Below are positions 33,902 through 45,296 of a DNA stretch of 64,000 nucleotides, piece after piece. Numbering within the stretch: the stretch's first letter is position 1; every line of letters starts with the position of its first letter. The notes beneath the pieces were generated by a model. The model made no database searches, was not told where the DNA came from, and saw nothing but the letters and a program-made list of their open reading frames with translations. The translations under genes were made by a program, and so were the position numbers. Origin of the DNA: Verrucomicrobiaceae bacterium (GTDB lineage Bacteria > Verrucomicrobiota > Verrucomicrobiia > Verrucomicrobiales > Akkermansiaceae); contig JAIXOR010000034.1 in the NCBI GenBank assembly GCA_027486655.1, forward strand, positions 39,827-103,826, in the 5' to 3' direction.

Positions 33902-36900
33902 ATGAAAAACCTTCACTCAAAATCCCAAAGCCGCGGCTTCGCCCTCGTGGTGGCATTGTCGCTGATGATCCTGCTCACGGTGATTGCCGTGGGTTTGCTC
34001 ACGCTTTCCAGTGTTTCGCTCCGATCGGCTTCGCAGGGCGGCTCGATGTCGGTCGCGCGGGCGAATGCGAGGATGGCGATGATGCTCGCGCTTGGGGACC
34101 TCCAGAAACATACCGGTGCCGACACCCGGGTGACTGCCCGTGCCGATGTGCTCAACGCAAGCAATCCGCCGGTCTTCGGTGCATGGAAGAGCTGGGAAGG
34201 GACGAATCACGAGCTGACGGGCGGATTTGCGGGTCGCCCGGTTTCTCCCGGCAGTTACGAGGAAAAGAAGAGGGACCGCTTTCTCTCATGGCTGGTTTCC
34301 GGCGTGAATCCCGGCATCCCGGACACGAGCTTCGCCAAGGGCAAAGCCACGTTGGTGGGGGAGGGTTCCGTCGGATCGGGTGTCGACCGCGCGAAACTCC
34401 AGATTCATTTGTCCCCCTCGGGCATCAGGACTTCCGCGTCGAGTGCGGCGAATTCGGGGTTCTTCGCCTGGTGGGTGGGCGGCGAGAACAGCAAGGCCCG
34501 TCTTCCGAATCCCTATGAACCCACTGCGGACACCGCAGCCCGCTGGGCCACCCACTTGAAGTCGCACGCGGTTGCGGACACGCAGCCTTTCCGGATGGAT
34601 CCGCTGCTGGACGATCCGAAGCCTGCGGCCAAGGCCGCCACCTTGCTCTCCGCGGATCTTGTCGCCCAGGCCGGCGACTTGAAGGCATCCAAGGAGTTCT
34701 TCCACGATTTGAGCGCCGTTTCCACCGGCCTCCTCACCAACACCGCCACCGGTGGATGGCGCAAGGACCTCTCGCTGCTCACCGAGAAATGGAGCGCCCA
34801 GCCCTCCGGCGGACTTCCGCTTTTCCGCGTGAAGCCGGGTGAGGACATCCAGTTCTCAAGGGCAAACTCCAACCCGCTCAGCTCCAAGTCCCTGTTTTAC
34901 CCTTGGTCCGCCTATCGGGGTGGAGGCATCCCGATCTATCAGCACGGTGCCGTGACCAGTTGGGAAAACCTGGCGGATTTCGCCACGATGTACCGCAGCG
35001 GCCTCTCCGCCTCCGCCTCCGGCCGGGTGACCATGAACTCCCGCTCGTTTCCGATCGACGACAGCGCCAACATGGGCGCCTTCCTCCACAAGGTGCGCGT
35101 GCTTCCGGTCATCGCCCGGATTCAATGGGTCTTCCACCATTGGGCGGCACCGAACGCCGCCGCCCCGACGCTTCTCGAACCCCGCCTGCTGGTCACTCCC
35201 GTGGTCACGATGTGGAATCCCTACAGCGTCGAGCTCGCCTCGCCGTCCGGATTCCGCTTCCGCGTGGCACGACCGCTTCCCGCCGCGTTGCGTTACAGCA
35301 TCAACGGGGCCACCAACACCAACTACAACTGCCTGATGGCCGGCGCGTCTAACAACCAACCCGCGCTCTCATCGGCCGTCGATCTTTTCTATGACATCCA
35401 GTCCTCCTTCACGCTCAAACCCGGAGAAACCCGGGTCTTCAGCCCGGGTAGCACCACGCCGGTCGCCGCATCCACGGTCCTGACCCTCCTGCCGGGATAC
35501 CGCTCGCGCGGCGGACACTTCTTCCCGGTGATCGGCAACGACGGCAAATCCCCGGCCCTGCCCGGGTCCGCCAGTCTTGCGGCGGATGCGAAGTTCGACA
35601 CCACCTACAACGACGGCAGCTCCGGCGTGGGCATCTATCTGGACCTTCTCACCGGCGGCAAGAGACATTTGGTGTACCGCATGGTCTATGACACGGCGAT
35701 GGCCAACACGATCTACAAGCCGATCACCAACCTGGCCGCCACCACGCTCGGCCAGTGCCAGACCACGCCGGTGCCCTTCCTCTCGACGATCTTCGGCGCG
35801 CGGATGGCGAGCAACACCCACATTCCCGCCAAGGGATTCCTCCAGTCGAGCCCGCTGGTCAACTACACGGCGATGGGCAGCAAGGACCTGGTCGAGGTGA
35901 ACATCGCCCGCCGCTACGCCGGCACCTCCCATCCGGTGAACTCCCCTTTTGACTACAGCTTCGTCCGCCATGCCGCGGGGGATACCTATCTGCCGAATGC
36001 CGATTCCTCGAACCGCGGCTACATCGTCACCGGTTTCCAAAGCTCCAACGGGCTGTCCCGCTGTGTGGTCGGCGAGGTGCCCGTGCGGCCCCTTCAATCG
36101 CTGGCAGAGCTCCAGAACTGGGATCTCCGCTATGAGAACCCGATCCCGCCCTTCGCGATCAACCTGATCGGAAACTCCAGCGCCACCCCGCTGCTGCCCT
36201 CCAATGCCGTGGTCAACAGCGGCGACTCCGCCCTCGCGGTCAATCTCCAGCACGACGATTCCTACTGCGCCAACCACCTCCTGTTCGACGACTGGTTTTT
36301 CTCCTCCATCGCTCCGAATCCGGCCGCCTTCGGCTTCAGCGGCGCTGTGGATGCCGAACTGCGGCGCGTCTTCACCGCGTTTGTCTCCGGCACGGAACCG
36401 CTTCCCAACCGCTCCTACAAACCCATCAACACGGATCGGGCCGCTGCCGCCGCCGGTGGCTCCGGGGCCACCCAGTTGTTCGCGCGCTTCGTCAATCCGC
36501 CGGATTCATGGAGGTCGATCGCCTCGCGCATCGAGGTCGAAGGCATGTTCAACGTGAACTCCACCTCGGTCACTGCCTGGCGCGCTCTGTTAGGTCACGC
36601 GCGCGGCCAGAAGGTTCCCTTCATCCGCGAGTCCGGCGCAGCCTGGGATGCCGGTCTCTCGGGGGAGGTGGATTACCCGGTTTCCCGATTCCCGATCGCC
36701 GGGGACGTCGAGGCCGGAGCCCGCGGCTCGTCCGGGATTTTCCGTGAGGCTTCGGAGTTTGCAGGCTATCGCACCCTGAACGACAGCATGCTCGATGCCC
36801 TGGCCGAGGAGATCGTCAACCAGGTGCGGCAGCGCGGGCCATTCCTCTCCCTGGCCGAGTTTGTGAACCGCCAGCTCGCCTCCGGGGACCTCGCCCTTGC

Positions 36901-37351
36901 TGGAACGATCCAGGCCGCGCTCGACAAGCTTGCCTCTGCCTCGTCGAACAGCCCGTATGCCGCGATCACCTCGTACCTCACCGCGAATGGCGTGCCGGAC
37001 GCCGTGCCGGGGCCCGGGATGGAGTATCAGTTCCCTGCCGCCGCCGCGGGAAAAAGCGCCTTCGGTCTGCCGGGATGGATCCGCCAGGCGGACGTGCTGA
37101 GGCCGATCGCTCCGGTGCTCTCGGCACGCGACGACACCTTCACGATCCGGGCCTATGGCGACGCGCGCGACGCCGCCAACCGCATCACCGCCACGGCCGT
37201 GTGCGAGGTGGTGGTCCGGCGCAGCCGTGACTTCGTCGATCCCCGCGACCTTGCGGAGGCCACCGGTCAGCCGGTGAGCCCGGTCAACCTCGCCTTCGGC
37301 CGCCGCTATGAGATCGTTGCTTTCCGCTGGCTCTCCTCCGGCGAGATCTGA
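33902..37351 (+). CDS. Verru_Chthon-cassette protein A-like / PilX-like prepilin-type protein
   Basis: 1149 residues from ATG 33902 (MKNLHSKSQSRGFALVVALS). The N-terminus is a prepilin-like leader: a short basic segment, Gly-Phe cleavage context and one long hydrophobic helix (LVVALSLMILLTVIAVGLLT), lacking the Glu5 of major pilins, as in PilX. The large C-terminal part (~1100 residues) is predicted to lie outside the cytoplasmic membrane; it contains a segment like a minor-pseudopilin helical region (EIVNQVRQRGPFLSLAEFVN). The pattern matches my memory of Verru_Chthon cassette protein A (TIGR02600), but I could not run the model. A secreted protein gene follows 25 bp later. Other cassette members (B, C, D) are not in the window. 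Confidence 0.75.
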   Translation: MKNLHSKSQSRGFALVVALSLMILLTVIAVGLLTLSSVSLRSASQGGSMSVARANARMAMMLALGDLQKHTGADTRVTARADVLNASNPPVFGAWKSWEGTNHELTGGFAGRPVSPGSYEEKKRDRFLSWLVSGVNPGIPDTSFAKGKATLVGEGSVGSGVDRAKLQIHLSPSGIRTSASSAANSGFFAWWVGGENSKARLPNPYEPTADTAARWATHLKSHAVADTQPFRMDPLLDDPKPAAKAATLLSADLVAQAGDLKASKEFFHDLSAVSTGLLTNTATGGWRKDLSLLTEKWSAQPSGGLPLFRVKPGEDIQFSRANSNPLSSKSLFYPWSAYRGGGIPIYQHGAVTSWENLADFATMYRSGLSASASGRVTMNSRSFPIDDSANMGAFLHKVRVLPVIARIQWVFHHWAAPNAAAPTLLEPRLLVTPVVTMWNPYSVELASPSGFRFRVARPLPAALRYSINGATNTNYNCLMAGASNNQPALSSAVDLFYDIQSSFTLKPGETRVFSPGSTTPVAASTVLTLLPGYRSRGGHFFPVIGNDGKSPALPGSASLAADAKFDTTYNDGSSGVGIYLDLLTGGKRHLVYRMVYDTAMANTIYKPITNLAATTLGQCQTTPVPFLSTIFGARMASNTHIPAKGFLQSSPLVNYTAMGSKDLVEVNIARRYAGTSHPVNSPFDYSFVRHAAGDTYLPNADSSNRGYIVTGFQSSNGLSRCVVGEVPVRPLQSLAELQNWDLRYENPIPPFAINLIGNSSATPLLPSNAVVNSGDSALAVNLQHDDSYCANHLLFDDWFFSSIAPNPAAFGFSGAVDAELRRVFTAFVSGTEPLPNRSYKPINTDRAAAAAGGSGATQLFARFVNPPDSWRSIASRIEVEGMFNVNSTSVTAWRALLGHARGQKVPFIRESGAAWDAGLSGEVDYPVSRFPIAGDVEAGARGSSGIFREASEFAGYRTLNDSMLDALAEEIVNQVRQRGPFLSLAEFVNRQLASGDLALAGTIQAALDKLASASSNSPYAAITSYLTANGVPDAVPGPGMEYQFPAAAAGKSAFGLPGWIRQADVLRPIAPVLSARDDTFTIRAYGDARDAANRITATAVCEVVVRRSRDFVDPRDLAEATGQPVSPVNLAFGRRYEIVAFRWLSSGEI

Positions 37352-37376
37352 TTCATTTCCTCGCCACCTGATATCC

Positions 37377-38081
37377 ATGCGCTTGCTCCTCACTCTTCTG
37401 CTCGCCGTTCCCGGCATCCTCTGTGCCCAGCCTTCCGGCAAGCGCACCTGCCGTGTGCTGTTTCTCGATGCTCCGGATTCGGCTCCCAACAAGCTTTTCC
37501 TTTTCGATGGAGCCTCTTCCCAGGAGATCGAACTTCCGCGCCTGAACCTCTCCAAGGTTTATGACCTGCCGGGTGGTCCGCTCCGCCTCCGCCTGCTCGC
37601 CGCCCCGCTCGCGGATCCGAAGCTTGTCCCGGCGGATGCGCCCTCGGCGGAAGTCGCCGAGACCGTGGGGGATATCTATCTGATTCTCGGCCACGACCCC
37701 GCGAACACGACGGCTCCCGCCCGGATGCAGGTGGTGGATGCCTCGTCCTCGAAGCTGAGGCCAGGGCACATGCTTTGGTACAACATCACCCCGCACGAAG
37801 TGGGCGGCATCATCGGCAGTTCGAAGCTCGCTCTCAAACCGAACTCCAGAGTCATCCTCGATCCTCCGGCAGCGGAAAGCACCGACTATGACGTCAAGCT
37901 GGCTTACCGGATCGCGGGCGAGAAGGACTACGACCCGATTTGCGAGACCAAGTGGCTGCACGATCCTCGTTCCCGGGCCGTCGTTTTCGTCCTTGGCGGA
38001 CCAGCCGGACGCACGCCCCGAGTGATGATGTTCACCGACTACCGCGAACCGGCCGGGAAGGACAAAAAGGGGACTCCCTGA
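37377..38081 (+). CDS. Hypothetical secreted protein downstream of prepilin-like gene
   Basis: 234 residues with signal peptide (MRLLLTLLLAVPGILCAQ). The mature part is predicted beta-rich (VLFLDAPDSAPNKLFLFDG, then LRLLAAPLADPKLVP) with no known domain. The 25-bp gap to the 1149-residue prepilin-like gene indicates an operon, so a role in the same envelope apparatus is inferred. It converges on the CAP-like gene with a 28-bp gap. Confidence 0.72.
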   Translation: MRLLLTLLLAVPGILCAQPSGKRTCRVLFLDAPDSAPNKLFLFDGASSQEIELPRLNLSKVYDLPGGPLRLRLLAAPLADPKLVPADAPSAEVAETVGDIYLILGHDPANTTAPARMQVVDASSSKLRPGHMLWYNITPHEVGGIIGSSKLALKPNSRVILDPPAAESTDYDVKLAYRIAGEKDYDPICETKWLHDPRSRAVVFVLGGPAGRTPRVMMFTDYREPAGKDKKGTP

Positions 38082-38109
38082 TTTCCAAAGCGGCGATCAC
38101 GCAGGGGCA

Positions 38110-40056
38110 TCAGGGCTTCGCGATCGTGACTTCGGTGAGCGGACCGTCCGGGAACCAATGGCCGCCGAGGCGTGTGCTCAAGGCGAGCGCCCAACGCTGG
38201 CCCGGTTTCAGGCTTCTCCCTGCGGTGGAGGCGTTGAAGGGGAAGCTCTTCATGCCCTTCGCCAGTTTGGTGCTGCGTCCCGGAACCAGACAGTCGCTCT
38301 TGGTAACGCGGATTTGATCGATGAAAATCCCAGTCGGCGAGTCCGGCGCGTCCTTGTGAGTGTAGACCGGTTTGAGGGGAGTGGCGAAGTAACGGAACCG
38401 GAGGCGGACCGGTTGCGTGGAGGCGGGCAGGTCGAACGAAGCGGTCGAGAGCTTGGTGTCCGCATGGTTGTTCGATACGCCGGTGATCTCGGAGCCGATG
38501 CGTTTCCACGAAACCCCACCGTCATTGGTCGCCTCCACGACCAGATGGCTGCCCGGGGTCATGTAGCCGCGGCAGTAGGTGAAGTTCAACTTCGCGCCGG
38601 ATCCCGGCAGGATGAGGTGCTTGAGCTCGAAGGACTGCTCCGCGATTCCGCGGGCGATCAGGTTGAAGAGCGAGTCGAAGGTGAGGTTGAAGGAACGTGC
38701 TCCGGCCAGAGCTCCGTGGAATCCCAGATCGGTGCCGGTGACCACCAGCGGGAACGAGCCGCAGGTGAGGTCCACCACCCGGGGTGCGGGTGTGGTTTCC
38801 GCGCCTTCCACCCAGTTCGCGGGAACCCTCTGATAGGTGGTCACCCGGACGGACTCCGCCCGTGATGGCCGTTTGAAGGCATAAGCCGCACCGGTGCTTC
38901 CAGTCACCGTGGGACCGGTGAGCCTCTGGTCCGATGTGAGCCGCTCCGGGTGGATGAGGGTGACGCGGTAATCCAACGACGAAGGCACGTCCTTGCCCTC
39001 GATGCCGGTGATCTTCACGTTGAAAGGTTTGTCCGCATAGGTTTCCCGCACCGCAGCCGCGCCGGTGACTTCCCATACCAGCGCGGGATCCCCGTAGTTG
39101 TTGTTCGCCCGCACGTTTTCCAACGGAATGCTCCTGCCCGCCTGGTCGGTCACCACCACCTTCGCCTTGGTGAAATCCGCGCCGTGGCGGCTCAGCGACC
39201 AATACCGCGAGTTCAAAACGGCAGGGAAGTATCCCGCCGGCGGATAGGGCACGAATCCGGGCTTGGCGATGATCCGCCGCTCGGAAGGTTTCTGGATGAT
39301 GTAGCAGACGTTGGTCGGTGGGCGGAAGACCGACTCCCCGGGCTGGTCGCCGGTGGCGAAGTCGGTGGCGTCCGGATAGAGCAGCCAGCGGCGGTGGCCC
39401 ACCAGCGAGTTCCAGTAGGACGTCACGGATCCGGTCGACAGCTCTTCGACCATGTATTCGGTCATGGCGGTGGGCCCGTAGACGCCGAAAGCGAGGTTGC
39501 CCTTGGCATTGGCGTTCCATGCGGCGGGTGACCAACCGGTCAGGTGGCTCGCCGGATTGTGGTCGATCGCCGGATCGGCTCCGGTGTTGAAATTGTAGTT
39601 GCGGATGAGCATCAGCGCGGATGCCTGGGCCGCATCCGACTTCAGGGTGGAAGCTGAGGGTTTGTGCGGGTCCTCATCGTCGATCGCCACGGTGGAACTC
39701 GTGTTGAAGCGGACATCGGCAGGGATTCCGCAGAGGGCCCGGAAGAAATTCACCCGACGCTCGACATCGGTGATGAAGGCCCGGGAAACGGTTCCCGGAT
39801 TTCCCGAGTAGTTGCCGGTCCACCCGACCCGCTCTTCGTAACCCTCCGAGGCCTTGTAAACCGCCTGCCAGAAGGCGAGGACGTCATTGCGGCTGCGGGG
39901 GTCCACCGAGAAACCCCGGCTTGCCACGGCATCGGGATTCGCGGGATCGATCCCCGGTTTCCATGCGGCGGCTGGCAGCGTGAGCAGCGCCAACACCGCT
40001 GCCCCCGCCGCGGTGGCGCGGGAGAGGGCGGAATGGCACGGCTTCGGCCGGATCAT
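38110..40056 (-). CDS. Secreted CAP-like (SCP/PR-1) domain protein
   Basis: 648 residues from ATG 40056, preceded by CCAGGC as a weak ribosome site; an alternative ATG is at 40077. Signal peptide ends near ALLTLPAAAW. Residues ~40-240 resemble a bacterial CAP domain: FFRALCGIPADVRF, AQASALMLIRNYNF and YWNSLVGHRRWLLYP. The C-terminal half contains beta-sandwich-like units, the last (LNFTYCRGYMTPGSHLVVEA onward) resembling an adhesion or concanavalin-like module. Extracytoplasmic; no activity can be named, and CAP domains bind lipids or act as proteases in other systems. Transcribed alone on the minus strand. Confidence 0.65.
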   Translation of the reverse strand: MIRPKPCHSALSRATAAGAAVLALLTLPAAAWKPGIDPANPDAVASRGFSVDPRSRNDVLAFWQAVYKASEGYEERVGWTGNYSGNPGTVSRAFITDVERRVNFFRALCGIPADVRFNTSSTVAIDDEDPHKPSASTLKSDAAQASALMLIRNYNFNTGADPAIDHNPASHLTGWSPAAWNANAKGNLAFGVYGPTAMTEYMVEELSTGSVTSYWNSLVGHRRWLLYPDATDFATGDQPGESVFRPPTNVCYIIQKPSERRIIAKPGFVPYPPAGYFPAVLNSRYWSLSRHGADFTKAKVVVTDQAGRSIPLENVRANNNYGDPALVWEVTGAAAVRETYADKPFNVKITGIEGKDVPSSLDYRVTLIHPERLTSDQRLTGPTVTGSTGAAYAFKRPSRAESVRVTTYQRVPANWVEGAETTPAPRVVDLTCGSFPLVVTGTDLGFHGALAGARSFNLTFDSLFNLIARGIAEQSFELKHLILPGSGAKLNFTYCRGYMTPGSHLVVEATNDGGVSWKRIGSEITGVSNNHADTKLSTASFDLPASTQPVRLRFRYFATPLKPVYTHKDAPDSPTGIFIDQIRVTKSDCLVPGRSTKLAKGMKSFPFNASTAGRSLKPGQRWALALSTRLGGHWFPDGPLTEVTIAKP

Positions 40057-40408
40057 GCCTGGTTCGTAAGGGTCCATGGATGGGCTGGGAGAGGGAACAT
40101 GATGCAAAATGTGCACCCATTCCAGCCGAAACTTCGGACCTACGTGATTTCAGTATATCCGAGGGATTTTCCCGGACTGGCCGATTCCACCCAGCGGCCC
40201 TGGGGTCAAGCGCTCCGGAGGCTTCGGAACATGCGGAGACAGGCCGTCACGGCTCCGTGGTGGTCATCCGAGATCCATTTTCTCTTTTCTTAAGGCTATG
40301 GTTTGCTTAGCGTCCCGACGGTCATTTTCAGAGGCTTTCCTGGAATTTCACACCAGTGCGGCCTGCGCAACCAAGCCGAGTGAATACCCCCCCAGCCTTC
40401 GATCCAAC
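40057..40408. other. Intergenic region, 352 bp, divergent
   Basis: Lies between the divergent CAP-like and TPR genes and must hold both promoters. A T-rich stretch near 40270-40310 is the most promoter-like part. No RNA gene, repeat or clear operator was seen. Confidence 0.5.
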
Positions 40409-42325
40409 ATGGGACTCTTCGATAAAATCTTTGGCCGGAAAGGCCTTTCCTCTCCGACACCCGTTCCATCGGCCCCGAGCCCCATCGCCGAACCTGACGA
40501 TGCCGAGCCGATTGAGGTCTTCGACGAATTCGGCCGCCCTCTCACCATCACCCGAAAGGATTGGCGCGAATCCATTCTCGTTCCTAACCTCCGCAAGGCG
40601 TGGAACGATCCCGAGGAGCTTGCCCGTCAGGTGATCACGGCCTTGAGGGATGGATTCTTTGCGGAAACGCTCGATGCCGCCGCCCGGCTTGCCGCCATCG
40701 ACCCCAATCAAGAGCGCGGTCAAGTGCTCCACGCGATTCTGCTGCTCAAGTGCGGCCGACTTGACGAATCCGAGAAGACCCTGCGCAACTTCATGGCACG
40801 CCATGGCGCATCCGGCGTCGTTCTCACCAACCTCGCCAAAGTGCATGCCGAACGCGGGGAGCAGGAACTCGTCCTATCCACCTTGTGGCGGGCGCTGGAG
40901 CTCGATCCCAACCTCGACAATGCCGTCGGGTGGTTTGAGGTCATCCACCGTGAAAGCGGTGGTGATGCCGAGGGCCTTGTGGCATTGAGGCGCATCGCCG
41001 CCTTGCCCGGTGCCTGGCGGGCCCGTCTGTGGATCGCAAGATCTTTCCTTGAAGCCCGCGATCTGGATGCCGCCCTCACTCTCTATCAGGATGCTCTCGA
41101 CCTCGCGCCATCACCAAAGCCCGCTGACATGCTCATGCAGATCAGCGGCGATCTCGGAAACCATGCGCATCTCCCCGAGATTCTTCGTTTCGTCGCCCCG
41201 CACTTCGATCCTGAGGAACACGGCATTCAAGTGGGTAACAACCTGATCAAAGCCAACCTCGACCTCGGCCGCCTCGACGAGGCCCGACTCATCGTTGACC
41301 GGCTTTACGGCTTCAAGCGCCCGGACTGGAAAGCAACCCTGTCGTTCTGGGATCAGGAAATTGCAAAGGCCCGCGTCGGGACCGAGCCCGCACCTGCTGC
41401 CTCAGAAATCGAAGTGACCCTTCTCAACATCGAGGATGCGGTCTGGGCCGCGCCCGACGCCACTGCGGAATTGTTTCCCGCGCGCCCCGAGGCGGATACC
41501 CGGATCGCGGTGTTCTGTGCGTCCATCACGCAGTCAGATGCCGCATCCATGGAGCGCATGCAGATGGCCGATGCACCCGGACGTCTCAGCCGCGCTCTTC
41601 CTCTCTTTCTTTCGGAACGTCTCGGCTTTCAGACCCGCGCCCGCTTCCGGACGCTTGTGCCATGGATGGTCGCCCCGAGCCGCGGCTTCCTCATCAGTGG
41701 GAAACCTTGGCCGGATGACGAAATGGCCGCCATGGCCCGCCGGGCGGACAAGCCTGCGGATTACGTTCTCGCCCTTCATTTCATCCCGAAAGGTGAGGAT
41801 ATCCAACTGACGATCCGGTTGCTCCGCACCATTGATGCCGCCTTTCTGGGCGAAACCTCCGCCAATCTCTCCCTGATCCATCCCGGCCGCGGGCTGGATG
41901 TTCTGATCCACGATCTTCTGGCCCTGTTGTCCCGTGAGGCGGACTTGGAAATTCTTTCGCCACCGGCCGTCGCCGATCCTCCCGCAGGTCCCGCGCTCGA
42001 CTGCTACCTCCTGCGCCTCGAACAACTGCTCGCCGCCCGTTGCGCCGCCATGACGCCGGACGAACCGTCTTTCCTCAGCGGCGAGAGAGATATTCTGGAC
42101 GGCTGTCTCCAGCTTTGCATCGAGCAAGCGCAGTCCCTGCCTTGTCGGCTCGTTCTGCTCCGCACGCTGCGGTCATTGAAACAATACCGCCCGGCCGTCG
42201 CTATGGAGTTCCAATCACCCGTCGAGCACCTCCAGAAAGTCCATCCGCTTCCGGAACCCGCTCACGGAGTTTTGGAAACACTCATTCGGCAGACATTCAA
42301 ACCGGAGCCGACCATGGGATCCTGA
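40409..42325 (+). CDS. TPR-repeat protein of unknown function
   Basis: 638 residues from ATG 40409 (MGLFDKIFGRKGLSSPTP); the frame is open 111 bases further upstream, but this start gives a typical cytoplasmic N-terminus. Residues ~70-330 contain tetratricopeptide-like helical repeats (LVLSTLWRALELDPNLDNAV; LTLYQDALDLAPSPKPADML). The C-terminal ~250 residues form an alpha/beta domain (IAVFCASITQSDAASMERMQ onward; LALHFIPKGEDIQLTIRLLR) not recognised. No signal peptide or membrane helix. Probably a protein-interaction scaffold. No operon partner. Confidence 0.75.
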   Translation: MGLFDKIFGRKGLSSPTPVPSAPSPIAEPDDAEPIEVFDEFGRPLTITRKDWRESILVPNLRKAWNDPEELARQVITALRDGFFAETLDAAARLAAIDPNQERGQVLHAILLLKCGRLDESEKTLRNFMARHGASGVVLTNLAKVHAERGEQELVLSTLWRALELDPNLDNAVGWFEVIHRESGGDAEGLVALRRIAALPGAWRARLWIARSFLEARDLDAALTLYQDALDLAPSPKPADMLMQISGDLGNHAHLPEILRFVAPHFDPEEHGIQVGNNLIKANLDLGRLDEARLIVDRLYGFKRPDWKATLSFWDQEIAKARVGTEPAPAASEIEVTLLNIEDAVWAAPDATAELFPARPEADTRIAVFCASITQSDAASMERMQMADAPGRLSRALPLFLSERLGFQTRARFRTLVPWMVAPSRGFLISGKPWPDDEMAAMARRADKPADYVLALHFIPKGEDIQLTIRLLRTIDAAFLGETSANLSLIHPGRGLDVLIHDLLALLSREADLEILSPPAVADPPAGPALDCYLLRLEQLLAARCAAMTPDEPSFLSGERDILDGCLQLCIEQAQSLPCRLVLLRTLRSLKQYRPAVAMEFQSPVEHLQKVHPLPEPAHGVLETLIRQTFKPEPTMGS

Positions 42326-42362
42326 TTCCGGTTGCGCCGGGGCTCCCGATCTCTGCCGAGTG

Positions 42363-42391
42363 AAAAAACCCCAAAGAGGGCGAAGCCGCCC
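42363..42391 (-). terminator. Probable intrinsic terminator of the ABC-F gene
   Basis: On the minus strand GGGCG-GCTT-CGCCC is followed by TCTTT, four G and a run of six T. It lies just after the ABC-F stop. The GGGG between the two T runs lowers confidence. Confidence 0.5.
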
Positions 42392-42393
42392 GA

Positions 42394-44028
<1,635 letters not shown>

Positions 44029-44180
44029 GCGGGGGGTGTAAATGGCCCGCCGCCGGGAGGAAAGCGCGAAGTGTGGAAGCGGATGTCTGCGGCAGGCTGC
44101 AAATCCGCACCGCATCCCTGGCAGCAGACTTTGACGGCTTTGACGGGCATGTGGGGATTCGGGTGGGGCTTGTTGCCGGA

Positions 44181-45296
44181 TCATCGGCCGGACTTGCGCT
44201 GGGCGTGGATCAGGTTTGCCGTCTCGGTATCGTAGTGGTAGCCGGAACCGAAATCGAGACGGCTTCCCGGAAAAGCGGCATAGGCCGCGCGAAGGTCCGG
44301 TTGATTGTATTTCGCAAAGAGCGGGATGGGTGCCTGGTAGTTGCCGTGGAAGCGGACTTCCCAGCTCTCTGCCGCGAAGTGGCGGAAGGGGATGCCCGAA
44401 TCGTCCTGCACGATGTGGTTGGAAACGGTTAGGAAAAAGTCCCTCGCCTGGGAGAAATACGGTTCGTGCATGAGATAGGACGCCGCCTTGAAGTAAGTGG
44501 ACCCGCGGCCAAACGAGTCGAGGAAGGCGCGGTAGTTTGCAAACCCGCCATTGGAGAGGTCTCCGGACACATAGATGACCGAGCGCGGCGCGCCGAAGCG
44601 GTTGAGGTAGCGGATGTCCACGGCCGGATAGGGGCCTGCTTTGACCGGGCTGACGGTTTCAATCGTGCCACCCATCAGGGCCACGGTGGCGAGCACCACC
44701 GGCGTGACGCCACGCAGAACGGAGGCGTCGAGATCGGTTTTCATGTCTTTGGTGATGAAGTATCCGGTCTGCATCTGCGTGCGGGTGGCCTCGCGATAGG
44801 CCGGCAGTGCCGCCAGCAGGTCGGGACCGCTGATGGCGTTGACGTCCGGAAGCCAGCCGACCGGTTCGAGCCCCATCAGGATCTTGGTGGGAATGTTTCC
44901 GAAAAGCGCTTCGGCATGCAGCAGGTCGGGACCGCCGAAGGGATAAAAGAGCACACGGTCGCCCGATTGGGACTGGATGTTTTGCTGGGCCCAATCCTCC
45001 ATGCGGGCCACGCGGTTTCGGGTCAGCCCGGTCCACATGGCGCGCATGGCGGCTTCATGGGCGGCGTATTCCGGTGTGCGCTGCAGGTTGGAGAGGCCTT
45101 CGCCACGCATCACCGGGCGCCCGGCGAGGAAACGGGCGACGTCGTCCGGTTCCGCCCGGCCTTGCACCGGCACGAAGTTGGGCGGGCCCTCCACGGCTTG
45201 CTGGGGGCGCTCGACGACTTTTTGCGGAGCGCAGGCGGATGAAACGAGGGCAAGGGCCCAGAGGGAACGTACGAGCAGCCGGACGCGGGGGTTCAC
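44181..45296 (-). CDS. Hypothetical lipoprotein coupled to an amino-acid permease
   Basis: 371 residues from a GTG at 45296, chosen because it overlaps the permease stop (GTGA) and starts a lipoprotein signal with VSSAC (Cys22). The mature protein is mainly alpha/beta, with FLAGRPVMRGEGLSNL, VLFYPFGGPDLLHAEALFGN and SVIYVSGDLSNGGFANYRAF. The ending DTETANLIHAQRKSGR is basic. No family recognised. Coupling to the permease suggests co-expression; a role in transport is possible but not shown. Confidence 0.72.
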   Translation of the reverse strand: MNPRVRLLVRSLWALALVSSACAPQKVVERPQQAVEGPPNFVPVQGRAEPDDVARFLAGRPVMRGEGLSNLQRTPEYAAHEAAMRAMWTGLTRNRVARMEDWAQQNIQSQSGDRVLFYPFGGPDLLHAEALFGNIPTKILMGLEPVGWLPDVNAISGPDLLAALPAYREATRTQMQTGYFITKDMKTDLDASVLRGVTPVVLATVALMGGTIETVSPVKAGPYPAVDIRYLNRFGAPRSVIYVSGDLSNGGFANYRAFLDSFGRGSTYFKAASYLMHEPYFSQARDFFLTVSNHIVQDDSGIPFRHFAAESWEVRFHGNYQAPIPLFAKYNQPDLRAAYAAFPGSRLDFGSGYHYDTETANLIHAQRKSGR

